A DNA stretch of 64,000 bases from Pseudomonas sp. Q11 (GCF_024494355.1 NZ_JAKNQY010000012.1:78701-142700), one strand, 5' to 3'; counted from the stretch's first letter, positions 44,330 to 54,034 are shown. Made by a program: numbers and translations. The notes: a model not told the origin generated them from the sequence alone.

Positions 44330-46045
44330 TTGTCTATTCAACGTCTTTTCACACTAATTTTTAGCGCCATTATTGTTACCACGGCGATACTCAGTTTGCT
44401 TGTAGTGTCAATGATTCATAATCAGCGAAACCTCAGCGAACGCGAGGAAAATCGCTACCAGTCCTACTTGCTCGCGGATGAGCTACGTCAGGGCTCTGAT
44501 GATTTAAGTCGTATGGCTCGAACCTATGCAGTCACTGGAGAGAGCCGCTACGCCAGGCTGTACCAACAGATTTTGTCCATTCGGAACGGCCAGGAACCTC
44601 GGCCTTCTAATTACAGTTATCCATACATCGATTTCCTCGCGGCCGGTCAAAAGGCTGGTGGCGAACTCGGTCCTTCTGTTCCGTTATTAGAGTTAATGCG
44701 TCGTCAGGGAATGAGCGAAGCAGAACTGGCTAAGCTTGAAGAGGCTGAGCATGCGTCAAATGAATTAGTTAACCTTGAATCTCAGGCAATGGACATCGCC
44801 TCGGGGGCGAACGGCACACTACCTGATCTGAGTGCATCTACTCATTTAGTCTATAGCCCCCGTTACGACGCAGAAAAGGCTCGCATTATGGCGCCGGTTA
44901 AAGATTTTTTCGTCCTGCTCGACAAGCGGACTCAACTTGAAGTAGATGACTTACGATCTGCTGGCTCTATCCACATGGGTGCGGTGAGCCTGATGGTCCT
45001 CTTACTGATAGTCATTGCGGTAATCGGCATCATCACTATACGACGCAGGGTTGGCGGCGCTCTTTTGCGTCTCTCTGGTGACGCTATGCGGGTTGCCGAG
45101 GGGGATCTCAATACCCGCTTGGATGCTCGCAGCACTGGGGAATTCGGGGTTCTATCTCATGCATTCGGGCAGATGGTTGCCAGGCTACGCGAAGTGGTAC
45201 ACAACGTGGTGCATTCGAGCCGCCAACTTAGCGTCTCTGCGGAACAACTGACCAGCACCACCCGAAGCACATTGGAAAATATCAAACAGCAAGAGCTGCA
45301 CACTGCGGAGGTTGCAACAGCTATTACGCAAATGGCGGCCACTGTGCAGGACGTCGCGCGCCACTCGGCCCAAACAGCTGAAGCGGCCCATAAAGCTGAC
45401 AGGTCAGCCGCGAGCGGTCGTGAAGTAGTTGAGCAAATGATGTCAACTATCCAGCAGCTGTCTGGTGATATCGGCAAAGCCGCTGAGGTGGTTCAGGCCC
45501 TGGCGGCGGACACTTCTAGTATCGGCAGTATCCTTGATGTGATTCGCAGTATTGCCGACCAGACCAATTTGTTAGCACTCAACGCCGCTATCGAAGCTGC
45601 AAGGGCTGGAGAGCAAGGCCGAGGTTTTGCCGTAGTGGCAGATGAAGTGCGTAATCTCGCGAAACGCACTCAGGATTCGACTCAGGAAATTCAGGATATG
45701 ATCTTGCGTTTACAAGAGGGCGCAAAACAAGCAGTAGACGTTATGGATCAGAGTCGTAGCCAAGCTGAGGCTGGCTCCCGCCAAGCTGACAATGCCGGGC
45801 ATGCTCTTGAAAGCATCACTCACGCAAATCGAGTGATCAGTGACATGGCTGTCCAGATTGCCAGCGCAGCTGAAGAGCAAGCTGTGGTTGCTCACGACAT
45901 AAGTCAACGAATAGAACAAATTCGAGAGCTTGCCAGCCATAACGCCGCAGGCTCCGATCAAGTTAGCATTGCCAGTGAAGGAGTCGCTCGTCTTGCTGAA
46001 GGCCTAAATGCCCAAGTAGGCCATTTCAATCTCGGACATGCATAG
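44330..46045 (+). CDS. Methyl-accepting chemotaxis protein
   Basis: A 571-residue chemoreceptor: N-terminal membrane helix (about 8-28), periplasmic helical sensor domain (about 29-215, with the recurring '[19 protein letters not shown]' signature), second helix (about 218-238), HAMP domain, and the cytoplasmic signalling domain with the conserved hairpin tip ('[20 protein letters not shown]', '[20 protein letters not shown]'). No C-terminal CheR-binding pentapeptide. The start is a TTG at 44330 preceded by AAGGAGA. Promoter site I ties it to the P460/ompW regulon, so its ligand may be related to that system's substrate. Confidence 0.92.
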   Translation: MSIQRLFTLIFSAIIVTTAILSLLVVSMIHNQRNLSEREENRYQSYLLADELRQGSDDLSRMARTYAVTGESRYARLYQQILSIRNGQEPRPSNYSYPYIDFLAAGQKAGGELGPSVPLLELMRRQGMSEAELAKLEEAEHASNELVNLESQAMDIASGANGTLPDLSASTHLVYSPRYDAEKARIMAPVKDFFVLLDKRTQLEVDDLRSAGSIHMGAVSLMVLLLIVIAVIGIITIRRRVGGALLRLSGDAMRVAEGDLNTRLDARSTGEFGVLSHAFGQMVARLREVVHNVVHSSRQLSVSAEQLTSTTRSTLENIKQQELHTAEVATAITQMAATVQDVARHSAQTAEAAHKADRSAASGREVVEQMMSTIQQLSGDIGKAAEVVQALAADTSSIGSILDVIRSIADQTNLLALNAAIEAARAGEQGRGFAVVADEVRNLAKRTQDSTQEIQDMILRLQEGAKQAVDVMDQSRSQAEAGSRQADNAGHALESITHANRVISDMAVQIASAAEEQAVVAHDISQRIEQIRELASHNAAGSDQVSIASEGVARLAEGLNAQVGHFNLGHA

Positions 46046-46681
46046 CCTTTTAAACAAAAGTGGCACGTGAAATACCACAAAACCCGACCAGATCCGGCTG
46101 CCTCCAAGGGCGTGCCGGATCGCAAACACCGGACAGTCTCGTAGGGCGGGCTGCCAAGGTCGCTGGCGACGACAGTGCAGTCGCGTATTCTGGCGAAGCA
46201 TGTGGCAGGGGGGCAGAGGCAAAGTCCCGGCGGCCGATACGTGCACCGCGCGTGACCTCAAGGAGCTTTTTTACGATCGCTGCCGAAAGCTGGCGACTGT
46301 GGGATTCTGGAGGCGAGCTGCAATCAATATGGAGGATGTTCATGCGAACGATCCCCATGACTTTACGCAGTCGATCACGACTGTCCTCATAATTGACTCT
46401 CCTCGTTCAATCGCCGTCATGTCGAGCCCTTGCCGCACCGCCGGACGCGCATTGGGCGTCGGCAGGGAAAAGAGTTACAGGCGATCCGGGTACTGCACCG
46501 GTCAGTGTGTGGAATCGAATGATCGAATGCCACGTTCTTGCCCTAACTTGTCGACACAATATGAAAAGTCCAGACACGCCTCCAAGAATGTCTTCGGGGT
46601 GTATCTGGACTTTCACGTTACGTTCGCATCACATCAAACCTCAACGCACTATCGCAGACGGTCGATGTGACTGAACAGCGT
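46046..46681. other. Decayed region after the chemoreceptor gene
   Basis: It contains an azoreductase remnant (46050-46343, minus), then about 340 bases without a credible gene, and an imperfect inverted repeat near 46562-46614 (AAAGTCCAGA and TCTGGACTTT) just downstream of the AhpD-like gene's stop side, possibly its terminator. Confidence 0.5.
46050..46343 (-). pseudogene. 5' fragment of an azoreductase-like flavoprotein gene
   Basis: Reading from 46343 the product begins 'MNILHIDCSSPPESHSRQLS' and continues with 'DFASAPLPHASPEYATAL', matching the N-terminus of FMN-dependent NADH-azoreductases (AzoR). After about 65 residues the similarity jumps between frames ('FAIRHAL' appears in another frame) and the rest of the 200-residue protein is missing. 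I read this as a truncated, frameshifted remnant. The neighbouring nitroreductase and AhpD-like genes suggest an original quinone/nitro-compound locus. Confidence 0.6.
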
Positions 46682-47227
46682 TCAGATCGAGCCAGCTGGA
46701 GGAACGGCCGGAAAGTCCTTCTCGGGATCGAACACGTTATTGAAAAAGTTCGTAAGGGAGTACATAGCCACCAGCGCGACGATCTCCATGACATTCGCAT
46801 CCGTGTAGCCCGCATCACGGACGGCTTTCAAATCAGCGTCACTGACTTTGCCGCGAGTCTCGATGACTTTTTGCGCGAACTGGAGCACCGCGTCGCGCTT
46901 CGGGTCAGTGGCACGCCCCTTCCGAGCAAGAATAATTTCATCGGCCGGCAGCTTGGCCATATGCTCTGCTGTGAAGCTGTGAACCGTCAGGCAATAGTCG
47001 CAACCATTCGCTTCGGAGACGGCGAGGCCAATACTGTCACGCGTCTTCACGTCAAGCGCCTTACTCAAGGAACCTAGCAAAGTAGCCCATGAATTGAACG
47101 CGATTGGACTTTGCGCGAAAGCCATCATCATATTTGGAGTGAACCCGATGTTCTTGGTGAACGCATCGAGAGTAGGTTTTGAATCGGCCGGCACTTGTTC
47201 CGGCTTCAGTACTGCACATCGAGGCAT
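46682..47227 (-). CDS. AhpD-like carboxymuconolactone decarboxylase family protein c
   Basis: A 181-residue helical protein of the CMD/AhpD family with an intact redox motif 'NGCDYCLTVHS' (C76, C79, H83). It is only distantly related to the two AhpD-like proteins at 35.6 and 39.9 kb, with a different N-terminus ('MPRCAVLKPEQVPADSK'). It lies 35 nt downstream of a nitroreductase gene on the same strand, so the two form an operon that could handle quinones, nitro compounds or peroxides. Confidence 0.88.
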   Translation of the reverse strand: MPRCAVLKPEQVPADSKPTLDAFTKNIGFTPNMMMAFAQSPIAFNSWATLLGSLSKALDVKTRDSIGLAVSEANGCDYCLTVHSFTAEHMAKLPADEIILARKGRATDPKRDAVLQFAQKVIETRGKVSDADLKAVRDAGYTDANVMEIVALVAMYSLTNFFNNVFDPEKDFPAVPPAGSI

Positions 47228-47262
47228 GGTAGTCTCCGTAAGTTCCTGCGTTTTATGAATAA

Positions 47263-47880
47263 TTAAACAAGATCCAACACTTCAGCCAACGGACGACGCG
47301 GCTTCTGGGCCCAGTTTCCTGGACGCTCCGCGCCTATGGACAACAACATGACCGGCACTTCGTTTTCAGCCAGTCCGAACTCGCGGGTCACCGCTTGGGC
47401 ATCGAAACCGATCATGGGCGTTGATCCCAGGCCTAGCGAACGGGCCGCATAGATGATCGCCGACGCACCAAAGGTGGCCGTGCGTACTGCCTCGTCGCGC
47501 TGGCGCTGCGGGTGCTCTAAATACAAATCGCGTGCAGGGAGCTCCCAATCCGACACCATCGCTGCGGGCATGACGCCCGCTTCAACCAAAGGAGCAAGGC
47601 GTTCCGGTATGACACTGGAGTCAGCCAACTGGCCGCAGATGATGAAAGTAACGGCTGCTTCAATGATCGGTGGCTGACTCCAGGCAATCGGACTCAACCG
47701 AGCTTTGGCTTCAGGCGTGCGTACAGCGATGAAGCGCCAATTCTGTATGTGGAAAGATGTTGGCGCGCTGGTGCCGATACGCACCAGCTCACGAATTTGG
47801 TCGTCGCTTAAAATGGCGGCAGGGTCGTAGTACTTAGCGGCACTGCGACTCACGATACATTCGATGACGGCGTTGGTCAT
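47263..47880 (-). CDS. Nitroreductase family FMN-dependent oxidoreductase
   Basis: A 205-residue flavoprotein of the nitroreductase fold: N-terminal 'CIVSRSAAKYYDPAAILSDD' (the RRS-type FMN phosphate contact), 'IGTSAPTSFHIQNWRFIAV' (isoalloxazine site) and C-terminal 'LGLGSTPMIGFD' and 'MLLSIGAER'. These enzymes reduce nitro groups, quinones or flavins with NAD(P)H. First gene of a two-gene operon with the AhpD-like gene. Substrate unknown. Confidence 0.9.
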   Translation of the reverse strand: MTNAVIECIVSRSAAKYYDPAAILSDDQIRELVRIGTSAPTSFHIQNWRFIAVRTPEAKARLSPIAWSQPPIIEAAVTFIICGQLADSSVIPERLAPLVEAGVMPAAMVSDWELPARDLYLEHPQRQRDEAVRTATFGASAIIYAARSLGLGSTPMIGFDAQAVTREFGLAENEVPVMLLSIGAERPGNWAQKPRRPLAEVLDLV

Positions 47881-48335
47881 GATGACTCCTATAAGTAGAG
47901 GGACACGTTGAGCAAGAGCGCTTTCGTCCTATGAGTATTCGGTTTCATTCGAGTGTCGAGCTGCGTTTTTCTCCTCTATTTCTGGGGTCAATGAACGTAT
48001 GAATCGCTTTCAGTCGGCCTACCGAAGAAGCAAAACTGGCAGCGACCTTACCCGTCTACTCTCACTAGCGTCAGTTGCAACTTCACCAACGTAGAAGACA
48101 GGTCATGTCTTTTTTAACGGCGTGGACTGCTCGCCCCGATAAGTCCAAGTTCCGAGGATGATTACATCGCAAGTTTTATGTAGGTCTCTCGCGACTGGCG
48201 CCTATAAATAGTTCCATCACCGGCTGAACGCCGCTTGCATGGCACAACCGTAATCAAAACCGCCCTGAACACTTTGGCGCGCCCATCCCACCGGCACATG
48301 GCAGGCCCATGTGCACTCTCGCACTTCAGCTGGGG
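47881..48335. other. Intergenic region upstream of the nitroreductase operon
   Basis: 455 bases without a credible gene; short frames at 48235-48509 overlap the cupin gene in antisense and are not convincing. No shared promoter element was found. The cupin gene's 3' end marks its right border. Confidence 0.45.
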
Positions 48336-48752
48336 TTACTTGATCGGTGTCGTCAGTTCTTTGTCATTGCTGTCAACGACGAACACCGCCAGCAACTTTG
48401 CGGGTTTGGTTTTGCTCACGTTCCTACTTATAGAATGGGTCGCACCGGGGGGTTCGGACCAGCTCTCACCGGCGCGATATATGTGAGCATCACCGCCATT
48501 GACCTTTGATTCGACTGAGCCCGATACCACATACGCGTAAATGAAAGCGGATTTCGCGTGCCTGTGAGGCAACGAGCCAGCACCCGGGGGATATTCGACT
48601 TCTACAGCGATGAGCGATTTACCCGGCAAATTAGGAATTGCTTGTTCAAAATTCGGCCTCACGATATCGCCAGGACCATGAGCGTAGGAGCCAGTGCTAG
48701 TGAAAATTGCGCTTGTTACACAAAATGCAGTGAGAATCGGACGAATGATCAT
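48336..48752 (-). CDS. Secreted cupin-domain protein
   Basis: A 138-residue protein with a signal peptide (to about 'STGSYAHGPG') and a single cupin barrel: motif 1 'PPGAGSLPHRHAKSAFIYAY' with metal ligands and motif 2 'GESWSEPPGATHSISRN'. Small periplasmic cupins of this type are common next to stress or quinone genes; activity unknown. It is divergent from the MocR-type regulator at 48845, which is likely its regulator. Confidence 0.87.
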   Translation of the reverse strand: MIIRPILTAFCVTSAIFTSTGSYAHGPGDIVRPNFEQAIPNLPGKSLIAVEVEYPPGAGSLPHRHAKSAFIYAYVVSGSVESKVNGGDAHIYRAGESWSEPPGATHSISRNVSKTKPAKLLAVFVVDSNDKELTTPIK

Positions 48753-48844
48753 GTCGAGTTGCTCCGTCTTGGTCTTTGCATCTTGTACCGTCGATGGTAT
48801 GAATTAAAGAACCAAGATCCCCCACCTTTGTGTGTACCAAGAAT

Positions 48845-50254
48845 ATGAACCCAGATCTGCAGATCCAGCTCGATCGGACGGCGAAGGTTTCCCTGTCAGA
48901 ACAAATTCGTATGAGTATTACCAGGGCAATAGAGTCAGGCTTGCTCACACCGGGCTCCCGATTGCCTTCCTGGCAAGACCTCGCCGCGCACCTCGGTGTG
49001 GCGCGCGGTACAGTTCAAGCGGCGTATGAGCGGTTATCCGACGCCCAAATGATTGAAACATTTGGGGCTAAGGGCACACGCGTGGCACCGCGCCCCCGCG
49101 CAGCAATGGCTCAACCGGAACCACCGGAGCCGGGGGCTTTCATGAGAGCCTACGAGCGGATGAACTCCGGGCCAGCGATCTTTCAGCTCGGAATTCCAGC
49201 GTTTGAAGGTCTGCCGGTACAACTTTTCGCGCGGGCACGCTCGTCCAATCTACTGAAGACAGGGTCGTTCTCATCGCTTGTCTATCCCGACCCCAGGGGG
49301 GAAATCGAGCTGCGCCGAGAGATTGCAGGCTATCTCTCAATTGCCAGAAACCTCCATTGTTTTCCCGAACAGGTGTTTATCACTTCGGGATACAGTTCCG
49401 GCTTAGGGCTTGTTCTGCGCGTGTTGGGTTTGGACGGTAAGAAGGTTTGGATGGAAGAGCCTGGATTCTTCCTTACCCGGAAGGGGTTAGAGCTCGCGCG
49501 GTTAAATGTCATCCCGGTTCCGGTGGACGCCGAAGGCCTCAACGTAGATTACGGAATTGAGAACGCTGCAGACGCTGCATTAGCGGTCCTGACGCCCGGT
49601 CAACAAGCTCCCTTGGGCTCAACCTTGTCGTTGAGGCGACGGCTTCAACTACTTGAATGGGCCGTCTCGAACGACGCCTGGATCATCGAAGATGACTACC
49701 TCAGCGAGCTGCAACTAGAAGGCCGGGCGGCCCCGGCCTTAGCGTCTTTGGACGAGGGAAAACGGGTTATCCACGTAGGTTCGTTCAGCAAGACTGTGAG
49801 CCCTGGATTGCGCCTAGGATTTGTTGTTGCACCAATCGAACTGGTTACAGCTTTCTCTGAGGTTGCCGCAACCCTCGCCCCCGCCCCCTCACCCGTCATT
49901 CAACTCGCCACGGCTCAATTTATGCACGATGGCCACTATATTCGGCGTGTCCGTCGGCTAAAGCGATTATATTCTGTCCAGCGTAATGCGTTATGCGAGC
50001 AGTTACGGATGCGTGATGCCGAATGGGTTACGGCGGGCTTGGCAGTACTTCTCAAACTCCCTGACGGCATGCCTGACGCGCAGATTGTTCAGGAAGCGAT
50101 GACCTTCGGCATGGCACCATCCCCTTTGTCAGCGTGGTTCGCCACTCCTCCAGGAAATTCAGCCGGCCTTTTGCTCGGGGTAGCAACGGCGCCCGAGCCA
50201 TACATGGCTACATCGTGCCGTCAGCTGTTTGAAATCATTGAGCGTTATCGCTAG
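48845..50254 (+). CDS. MocR/PdxR-type GntR regulator with aminotransferase domain
   Basis: A 469-residue chimeric regulator: N-terminal GntR winged helix ('VSLSEQIRMSITRAIESGLL', 'LAAHLGVARGTVQAAYERLS') and a fold-type I aminotransferase-like domain with a PLP lysine in 'GSFSKTVSPGLRLGF' and 'IIEDDYLSELQ'. MocR proteins sense PLP or amino-acid adducts and usually control a divergent gene, here the cupin gene 93 nt away. A GTG at 48830 is an alternative start; neither has a clear ribosome site. Confidence 0.9.
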   Translation: MNPDLQIQLDRTAKVSLSEQIRMSITRAIESGLLTPGSRLPSWQDLAAHLGVARGTVQAAYERLSDAQMIETFGAKGTRVAPRPRAAMAQPEPPEPGAFMRAYERMNSGPAIFQLGIPAFEGLPVQLFARARSSNLLKTGSFSSLVYPDPRGEIELRREIAGYLSIARNLHCFPEQVFITSGYSSGLGLVLRVLGLDGKKVWMEEPGFFLTRKGLELARLNVIPVPVDAEGLNVDYGIENAADAALAVLTPGQQAPLGSTLSLRRRLQLLEWAVSNDAWIIEDDYLSELQLEGRAAPALASLDEGKRVIHVGSFSKTVSPGLRLGFVVAPIELVTAFSEVAATLAPAPSPVIQLATAQFMHDGHYIRRVRRLKRLYSVQRNALCEQLRMRDAEWVTAGLAVLLKLPDGMPDAQIVQEAMTFGMAPSPLSAWFATPPGNSAGLLLGVATAPEPYMATSCRQLFEIIERYR

Positions 50255-50674
50255 CTTGTGGTTCCAAGCTGGCTGAGTTTGACTCGGGTATCGATATTCG
50301 ATGATCCAACTTCACCGCCTGTCGTTAGACTGGATGTCGAATGAAGGGCGGTGCCTTACAGCAAAGATGAGTAAACAAAGCTGTTTCAGGGACCGTATTG
50401 GAATTACCCGTTTCTGGAAGCTGAGGGGCCGGAGGCCGGCGATTACAAGACCCGTTTTATCGGCGAGACGTCGATCATCGTCGACGAAAATAGCGGCCAC
50501 CACGTCAGCTATTTGGCCATCGACCGCGAAGCCGAGCGCCAGCCGAACGCGATGTTTCCCATGCCCAGCAGAGCATCCGTTCAGAGGAGCGCCTATCAGT
50601 TGCCCGACGCCAGTCATACCCCAAAGACGGCCGAGGCCGCTGTTAGCCTTCGAGGGCAGGGAGTTTGTAAAATA
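50255..50674. other. Region with a possible gene remnant next to tRNA-Arg(CCT)
   Basis: One frame from about 50385 to 50580 reads 'GPYWNYPFLEAEGPEAGDYK' and on to 'GETSIIVDENSGHHVSYLAI' with GC-rich third positions, as if it were part of a real protein, but no start, stop context or family could be assigned. I treat it as a probable remnant. Confidence 0.35.
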
Positions 50675-50751
50675 TGGTGTCCCAGGGCAGGTTCGAACTG
50701 CCAACCTTCCCCTTAGGAGGGGGATGCTCTATCCAATTGAGCTACTGAGAC
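50675..50751 (-). tRNA. tRNA-Arg (anticodon CCT)
   Basis: 77 nt with encoded CCA. On the minus strand it begins GTCTCAGTAGCTCAATTGG and has a 7-bp acceptor stem, anticodon stem CCCC/GGGG with loop CTCCTAA (anticodon CCT) and the TTCGAA T-loop. Its 3' end points toward the accessory block. tRNA-Arg(CCT) genes are frequent integration sites in proteobacteria. Confidence 0.95.
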
Positions 50752-51275
50752 ACAAGTCGACCACGAGAAACGCGGTGCGTTGGACGGCGTGCATGTTAAC
50801 GGTCAGCCTGGCATTTGTCATGTCGTCCATGGCTTTTTAAGTGTAGGCAAATGTACCGCTCGCCAAGTCTCCCATCGAAGAACCCGGACCGCACCGCCGC
50901 TCATCTGGCCTACCCTGCTCATTCTAGTAAATCGGCAAATCGCCACTATCCTATACAATACAAGGACAGCACCGCGCTTGGGCCTGCGTTGCGGTTATCC
51001 GCCAGACGGTATGGCACATAGACACGATGCCGTGGTCAGAAGATGCGGACCTGGGAATTTTTCAAACCAGTCCGCATTTTTGACGAAGGGTACTGGCAGA
51101 ACGCCTTTACGCGGATCAATATTTGTCACAGAATTGGCGCCAATGATCTGGCAATTTTGAGGCATGATGCGGGCCTCTTAACAATTCAGGTTGAACATTT
51201 GGCTACGGACCTTGTCCTATCGACATCCCGCGGCCAATCCCGAGAACCGCTCCCCTGAACTAACCGGTTAAATAT
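50752..51275. other. Upstream region of amrZ
   Basis: About 520 bases with no convincing ORF. It probably contains the amrZ promoter(s); I could not pick a specific one by eye. Confidence 0.45.
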
Positions 51276-51602
51276 ATGCGCCCAATGAAACAGGCAATTT
51301 ATTCCAGCCGTACGGCTGACAAATTCGTCGTACGTCTGCCAGACGGAATGCGGGAACGCATTGCCGAGGTGGCTCGCAATCATCACCGCAGCATGAACTC
51401 CGAAATCATCGCGCGCCTTGAGCAAAGCCTTATTCAGGAAGGTGCGTTGGGTGAAGAACTGAGCATGCGACTGGACAGCCCAGAGCTGTCACTGCATGAA
51501 CGCGAGTTGCTTCAACGATTCCGACAACTCTCCCATCGTCAGCAAAATGCCCTCGTTTCGCTGATTGCCCATGACGCAGAAATGGCCGCAGACGCGTCCT
51601 GA
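51276..51602 (+). CDS. amrZ: AmrZ, ribbon-helix-helix regulator of alginate, motility and c-di-GMP
   Basis: A 108-residue Arc-like regulator. It begins '[20 protein letters not shown]' with the beta-strand DNA-binding segment, followed by the RHH helices ('[19 protein letters not shown]', '[13 protein letters not shown]') and the C-terminal tetramerisation region '[20 protein letters not shown]', matching Pseudomonas AmrZ/AlgZ along its whole length. In pseudomonads AmrZ represses flagellar genes and controls exopolysaccharides and c-di-GMP enzymes. It ends at a clear terminator. Confidence 0.96.
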   Translation: MRPMKQAIYSSRTADKFVVRLPDGMRERIAEVARNHHRSMNSEIIARLEQSLIQEGALGEELSMRLDSPELSLHERELLQRFRQLSHRQQNALVSLIAHDAEMAADAS

Positions 51603-51621
51603 TCGCACCCAAGATATTTAA

Positions 51622-51646
51622 GCCAGCCTTGTGCTGGCTTTTTTTT
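51622..51646 (+). terminator. Rho-independent terminator of amrZ
   Basis: Stem GCCAGC / GCTGGC with a 5-nt loop, followed by eight T's, 20 nt after the amrZ stop. Confidence 0.9.
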
Positions 51647-51683
51647 GCCTGGCATTTGGTGACGGACATTTCTGGCGCCCACG

Positions 51684-51712
51684 AAAAAGCTCGCCAAATT
51701 GGCGGGCTTTAT
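51684..51712 (-). terminator. Rho-independent terminator of mgtE
   Basis: On the minus strand GCCCGCC / GGCGAGC with an AATTT loop followed by a T-tract, just downstream of the mgtE stop. Confidence 0.8.
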
Positions 51713-51723
51713 TGAGGCGCGAA

Positions 51724-53166
51724 TTAGAGCAGGAAAATCGTCGCCAACCCCAGGAAAATGAAGAACCCGCCGCTGTCGGTCATGGCGGTAATCATCACGC
51801 TGGCCCCCATGGCAGGGTCACGTCCCAATCGAGCCAGGGTCATGGGAATCAATACTCCCATCAAGGCCGCCAACAACAAGTTGAGCGTCATCGCGGCGGT
51901 CATGACCACTCCCAGTGACCAACTGCCATACAGCAGGTACGCCACCACGCCGATTACGCCCCCCCAAACCAGACCGTTGATCAAGCCCACGGCCAGTTCC
52001 TTGCGCATCAATCGCGACGTATTGCCGGTACTGACCTGGTCCAGCGCCATGGCGCGGACGATCATGGTGATTGTCTGGTTGCCGGAGTTGCCGCCAATCC
52101 CCGCAACGATAGGCATCAGCGCCGCAAGGGCTACCAGTTTTTCGATGGAGCCTTCGAACAAACCGATGACCCGGGACGCGATAAAAGCCGTGACCAAATT
52201 GACCGCCAGCCAGGCCCAACGGTTGCGCAGGGACTTCCAGACCGAGGCGAAGATGTCTTCCTCTTCACGCAGACCGGCCATGTTGAGGACTTCGCTTTCG
52301 CTCTCCTCACGAATCAGGTCGACCATTTCGTCGATGGTCAGACGGCCGATCAACTTGCCGTTCTTGTCGACAACGGGCGCAGAAATCAAATCGTAACGTT
52401 CGAACGCCTGGGCCGCATCGTAGGCATCCTCGTCCGGGTGAAAGCTCACCGGGTCACTGGCCATGACCTCGGCCACCTGCTTTTCCGGATCATTGACGAG
52501 CAATCGCTTGATAGGCAGCACGCCCTTGAGCACACCGTCGTAATCGACCACAAAGAGCTTGTCGGTATGCCCCGGCAACTCCTTGAGACGGCGCAGGTAC
52601 CGCAATACCACTTCGAGACTGACATCCTCACGGATGGTCACCATCTCGAAGTCCATCAGCGCCCCGACCTGCTCCTCGTCATAGGACAACGCCGAACGCA
52701 CGCGCTCACGCTGTTGGCCGTCGAGGGTTTCCATCAGTTCGTGGATAACGTCCCGTGGCAATTCGGGCGCAAGGTCGGCGAGTTCGTCGGCGTCCATTTC
52801 CTTGGCCGCCGCCAGCAACTCGTGATCATCCATGTCAGCGATCAGGGTTTCACGAACCGAGTCGGACACTTCAAGCAGGATGTCACCGTCACGATCAGCC
52901 TGGACCAGCTGCCAGACCGTCAGACGCTCTTCCAGCGGCAAGGCTTCAAGGATGTAGGCAACGTCGGCGGAGTGCAGGTCATCGAGCTTGCGTTGCAACT
53001 CGACGAGGTTCTGCCGGTGGACCAGGTTCTCGACCAGGTCGTGATGCGGGCCTTCCTGGCGATGCGTCAGGTCTTCGACCACCCGCTGGCGATGCAGCAG
53101 CTCAACGACTTGAGCAAGGCGATCCTGAAGGCTTTCCTGCGTTTTTTTTACTTCTATTTCAGTCAT
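51724..53166 (-). CDS. mgtE: MgtE-type magnesium channel/transporter
   Basis: A 480-residue inner-membrane protein: N-terminal helical Mg-sensing domain ('LHSADVAYILEALPLEERLT'), two CBS domains ('EVMASDPVSFHPDEDAYDAA'), plug helix, and five membrane helices with 'ALMPIVAGIGGNSGNQTITM' and 'MTDSGGFFIFLGLATIF'. The family gates Mg2+ entry by intracellular Mg2+ at the N and CBS domains. The ATG at 53166 is preferred over the frame's further extension to 53196. It is convergent with amrZ. Confidence 0.95.
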   Translation of the reverse strand: MTEIEVKKTQESLQDRLAQVVELLHRQRVVEDLTHRQEGPHHDLVENLVHRQNLVELQRKLDDLHSADVAYILEALPLEERLTVWQLVQADRDGDILLEVSDSVRETLIADMDDHELLAAAKEMDADELADLAPELPRDVIHELMETLDGQQRERVRSALSYDEEQVGALMDFEMVTIREDVSLEVVLRYLRRLKELPGHTDKLFVVDYDGVLKGVLPIKRLLVNDPEKQVAEVMASDPVSFHPDEDAYDAAQAFERYDLISAPVVDKNGKLIGRLTIDEMVDLIREESESEVLNMAGLREEEDIFASVWKSLRNRWAWLAVNLVTAFIASRVIGLFEGSIEKLVALAALMPIVAGIGGNSGNQTITMIVRAMALDQVSTGNTSRLMRKELAVGLINGLVWGGVIGVVAYLLYGSWSLGVVMTAAMTLNLLLAALMGVLIPMTLARLGRDPAMGASVMITAMTDSGGFFIFLGLATIFLL

Positions 53167-53488
53167 AGGCGAACTCCACTCCCAGCAGTGGAACACGCCG
53201 GAAGGATCAATCAGTCAGTTCATGATTGGTAAAACGGGATATTGAGTAACTACTGGGTAAGTCCATGGGATATTCCACAAGCCCCGGCGGGGCTGACGGG
53301 CGCAATCATACACCGCTTGACGCTTTAGAACGTTAAAAAATCATGGCAAGAACAAGCGCTTGCGAGACATACCTGAACGCAGATTGAACCTCTATGCCTA
53401 CGACGACTTATCCTGAAAAGAAAACACACGCCCTGGTAAAAATGTAGCGGCTACCCTTCTCCTCTTCACCGTCAAGGAGGACGCCAGA
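53167..53488. other. Divergent region between mgtE and the small secreted protein gene
   Basis: About 320 bases. A CCCCGGCGGGG hairpin (about 53282) lies in the mgtE leader. No ORF or recognised riboswitch. Confidence 0.4.
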
Positions 53489-53995
53489 ATGCCTGTCAGT
53501 AGTCGCTATCTGTTTTTATTCGTCGCCCTGTCCTGCTTGCCTTTGGCGGCTGCCGAGCAAAGCGTGCATCGCTGTGAAAGTACCGCAGGGCACGTGACCT
53601 TCACCACCCTGAGTTGCCGCCCGGGAGAGACCTTGTCACTTCAGCAGATCCACCCGATCAACCCGGGCAAGGCCGCGCCGATGACAGAGACCCTGCTGCC
53701 CGAAGCGGAGTTTCGGCAAACAGCCAGCAACAAAGCCAACCGCAAGGAACCGACTGTTGTCGGCCAGCTTGAAGACCGCTGCGGGAATCTGCTCAACGCC
53801 AGGCAACGCCGCGAAGCGATCATGAACCAGCGAATCGTCAGCGGTATGAGCCAGCAGGACGTGGAAAGCGCTCTGGGCAAACCCGACTCGGTCAAAATCC
53901 GGAATTCGAGCACTCGCTATACCTACAAAGCGAAAAAAGGTCGCAGCGCAGAGATCGTATTCGATGAGAAAGGGTGTGTGAAAGGCAAATCGTAG
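53489..53995 (+). CDS. Small secreted protein, DUF4124-like N-terminus
   Basis: A 168-residue protein with a signal peptide (to about 'PLAAAEQS'). The N-terminal 'VHRCESTAGHVTFTTLSCRP' resembles the DUF4124 motif of small periplasmic proteins, and the C-terminal part ('GMSQQDVESALGKPDSVKIR') resembles the SmpA/OmlA-type fold, ending in a conserved Cys ('EKGCVKGKS'). Function unknown; found as a conserved hypothetical in pseudomonads by general appearance. Followed by a strong terminator. Confidence 0.8.
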   Translation: MPVSSRYLFLFVALSCLPLAAAEQSVHRCESTAGHVTFTTLSCRPGETLSLQQIHPINPGKAAPMTETLLPEAEFRQTASNKANRKEPTVVGQLEDRCGNLLNARQRREAIMNQRIVSGMSQQDVESALGKPDSVKIRNSSTRYTYKAKKGRSAEIVFDEKGCVKGKS

Positions 53996-53999
53996 ACAG

Positions 54000-54030
54000 C
54001 AAAAAGCCCGCGTTAACGCGGGCTTTTTGG
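54000..54030. terminator. Bidirectional rho-independent terminator
   Basis: A-tract, stem GCCCGCG / CGCGGGC with TTAA loop, then T-tract. It lies between the small secreted protein gene and the tRNA-Arg gene. Confidence 0.9.
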
Positions 54031-54034
54031 TGTT

